Source: Neisseria subflava (GTDB taxonomy: Bacteria; Pseudomonadota; Gammaproteobacteria; Burkholderiales; Neisseriaceae). Taken from it: 64,000 nucleotides of DNA. The notes below the pieces were generated by a model that saw nothing but the letters and a program-made list of their open reading frames with translations, searched no databases and had not been told where the DNA came from. Shown here one piece after another: positions 63,601 to 64,000 of the stretch. The first letter of the stretch is position 1. Each line of letters begins with the position of its first letter. The position numbers and the translations under genes were made by a program. The stretch covers positions 1,674,001 through 1,738,000 of the forward strand of contig NZ_CP073115.1 in the NCBI RefSeq assembly GCF_024205705.1. The letters run 5' to 3'.

Positions 63601-63917
63601 ATGACTGCACTCAAACATCTCAAACCATTCTTTTGGATTGTCGTCATTGCATTGGTTTGTGTGACGCCAATGGCACTTAATGTTCGCCTATTCGCCGTTT
63701 CATGATATCAATGATTTTTTTTAGCTTTAGCTTGTGCGATCACGTTAAGAGTGCCGAAGAATGTGCCGACTGAATCACGCCCTCCTATTTATTTTGGTGG
63801 TTTATACCCAAACCGTGGCTTTTCGCATTCATCACGCTGACTGCTATTTACCTCATTCTAAAAATCCTGATTGAAATCATCCGATTCCTATTCAGACTGA
63901 GAAAGAAAAACCCATGA
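63601..63917 (+). pseudogene. Degenerate small membrane-protein gene
   Basis: The first frame gives MTALKHLKPFFWIVVIALVC and a stop after 34 residues. A second frame then reads MFAYSPFHDINDFF, and a third reads ITPSYLFWWFIPKPWLFAFITL to a basic end (RLRKKNP) whose stop overlaps the next ATG. Together they describe a two-helix membrane protein broken by two indels (one in a T run) and one TGA. Unlike the G/C-run breaks in this window, several lesions point to real decay, but errors cannot be excluded. Confidence 0.5.
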
Positions 63918-64000
63918 CCTGCCCCATCTGCACTGCCGACAACGAAGACATTTTGCTGCAAACGCCCAATCTGCGCGTTATCGCCGTCCACAACGAAGCC
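63914..64000 (+). CDS. HIT-family protein, N-terminal part only
   Basis: The first 29 codons are in the window. They read MTCPICTADNEDILLQTPNLRV, matching HIT-family nucleotide-binding proteins whose N-terminus carries a CxxC pair. The catalytic HIT triad would lie beyond the window edge. Its ATG overlaps the TGA of the preceding degenerate frame. Identification is tentative because of the short length. Confidence 0.65.
   Translation, partial: MTCPICTADNEDILLQTPNLRVIAVHNEA

Noticed and set aside
1..64000. CRISPR array from regularly seen GCCGTCTGAA repeats
   Set aside because: The repeats are DNA uptake sequences scattered singly or in inverted pairs, without regular spacing or spacers, and no cas gene is present.

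Overview
The window is chromosomal DNA of a Neisseria species. The evidence is the very high density of Neisseria DNA uptake sequences (DUS), the gene content (DMP19 DNA mimic, Entner-Doudoroff cluster, dRS3 repeats) and protein sequences of clearly neisserial type. The dominant DUS form is AGGCCGTCTGAA, with some AGGTCGTCTGAA, rather than the ATGCCGTCTGAA of meningococcus and gonococcus. This suggests an oral or nasopharyngeal commensal of the N. subflava / N. flavescens / N. mucosa type (inference). Inverted DUS pairs serve as most of the transcription terminators. No rRNA, tRNA, CRISPR array, prophage or intact insertion sequence was seen.

Layout. 0-13.9 kb is housekeeping: rpsO, an AsmA-like protein, ubiD, a DedA protein, ansA, a TatD nuclease, an unusual NRAMP-like transporter, prfA, pta, trmA and a zinc alcohol dehydrogenase. 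14-22 kb holds mutY, small (lipo)proteins, DMP19, an M48 protease, pbpG, clpX, a small lipoprotein and rhlE. 22-29.6 kb holds acnB, an orphan FimS/AlgZ-like histidine kinase, argH and fumC. 29.8-38.2 kb is the most accessory stretch. It has a plug-less TonB-receptor-type barrel, a Tat-exported solute-binding protein, an ABC permease and ATPase, and NnrS. Two AT-rich foreign genes interrupt it: a possible PD-(D/E)XK-like orphan between binding protein and permease, and a Gram-positive-type cadmium transporter CadD between two copies of a MITE-like repeat. 38.2-47.2 kb is the glucose / Entner-Doudoroff regulon (pgi, hexR, glk, pgl and zwf on minus; edd and eda on plus) with a HexR-type operator between zwf and edd. 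47.2-56 kb is a polyamine / membrane-stress cluster: Tat-exported flavoprotein, two DUF4178 paralogues, SpeD, a small Gly-rich membrane peptide, an SPFH-SHOCT protein and, nearby, a DUF350 protein. One DUF4178 paralogue appears fused to the small peptide. 56-64 kb holds a CPBP protein, a cupin, a DMT transporter, argS, isochorismatase and GNAT enzymes, tehB, a small minus-strand protein, rnhA and the start of a HIT protein.

Quality caveat. rhlE, eda, one DUF4178 gene, argS, rnhA and probably a small lipoprotein each carry a frameshift. Each is restored by adding one base to a short G or C run. Since argS is essential and the genes are otherwise perfect, the likeliest cause is homopolymer under-calling in the sequencing, not gene loss. 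They are entered as frameshifted genes with that warning.
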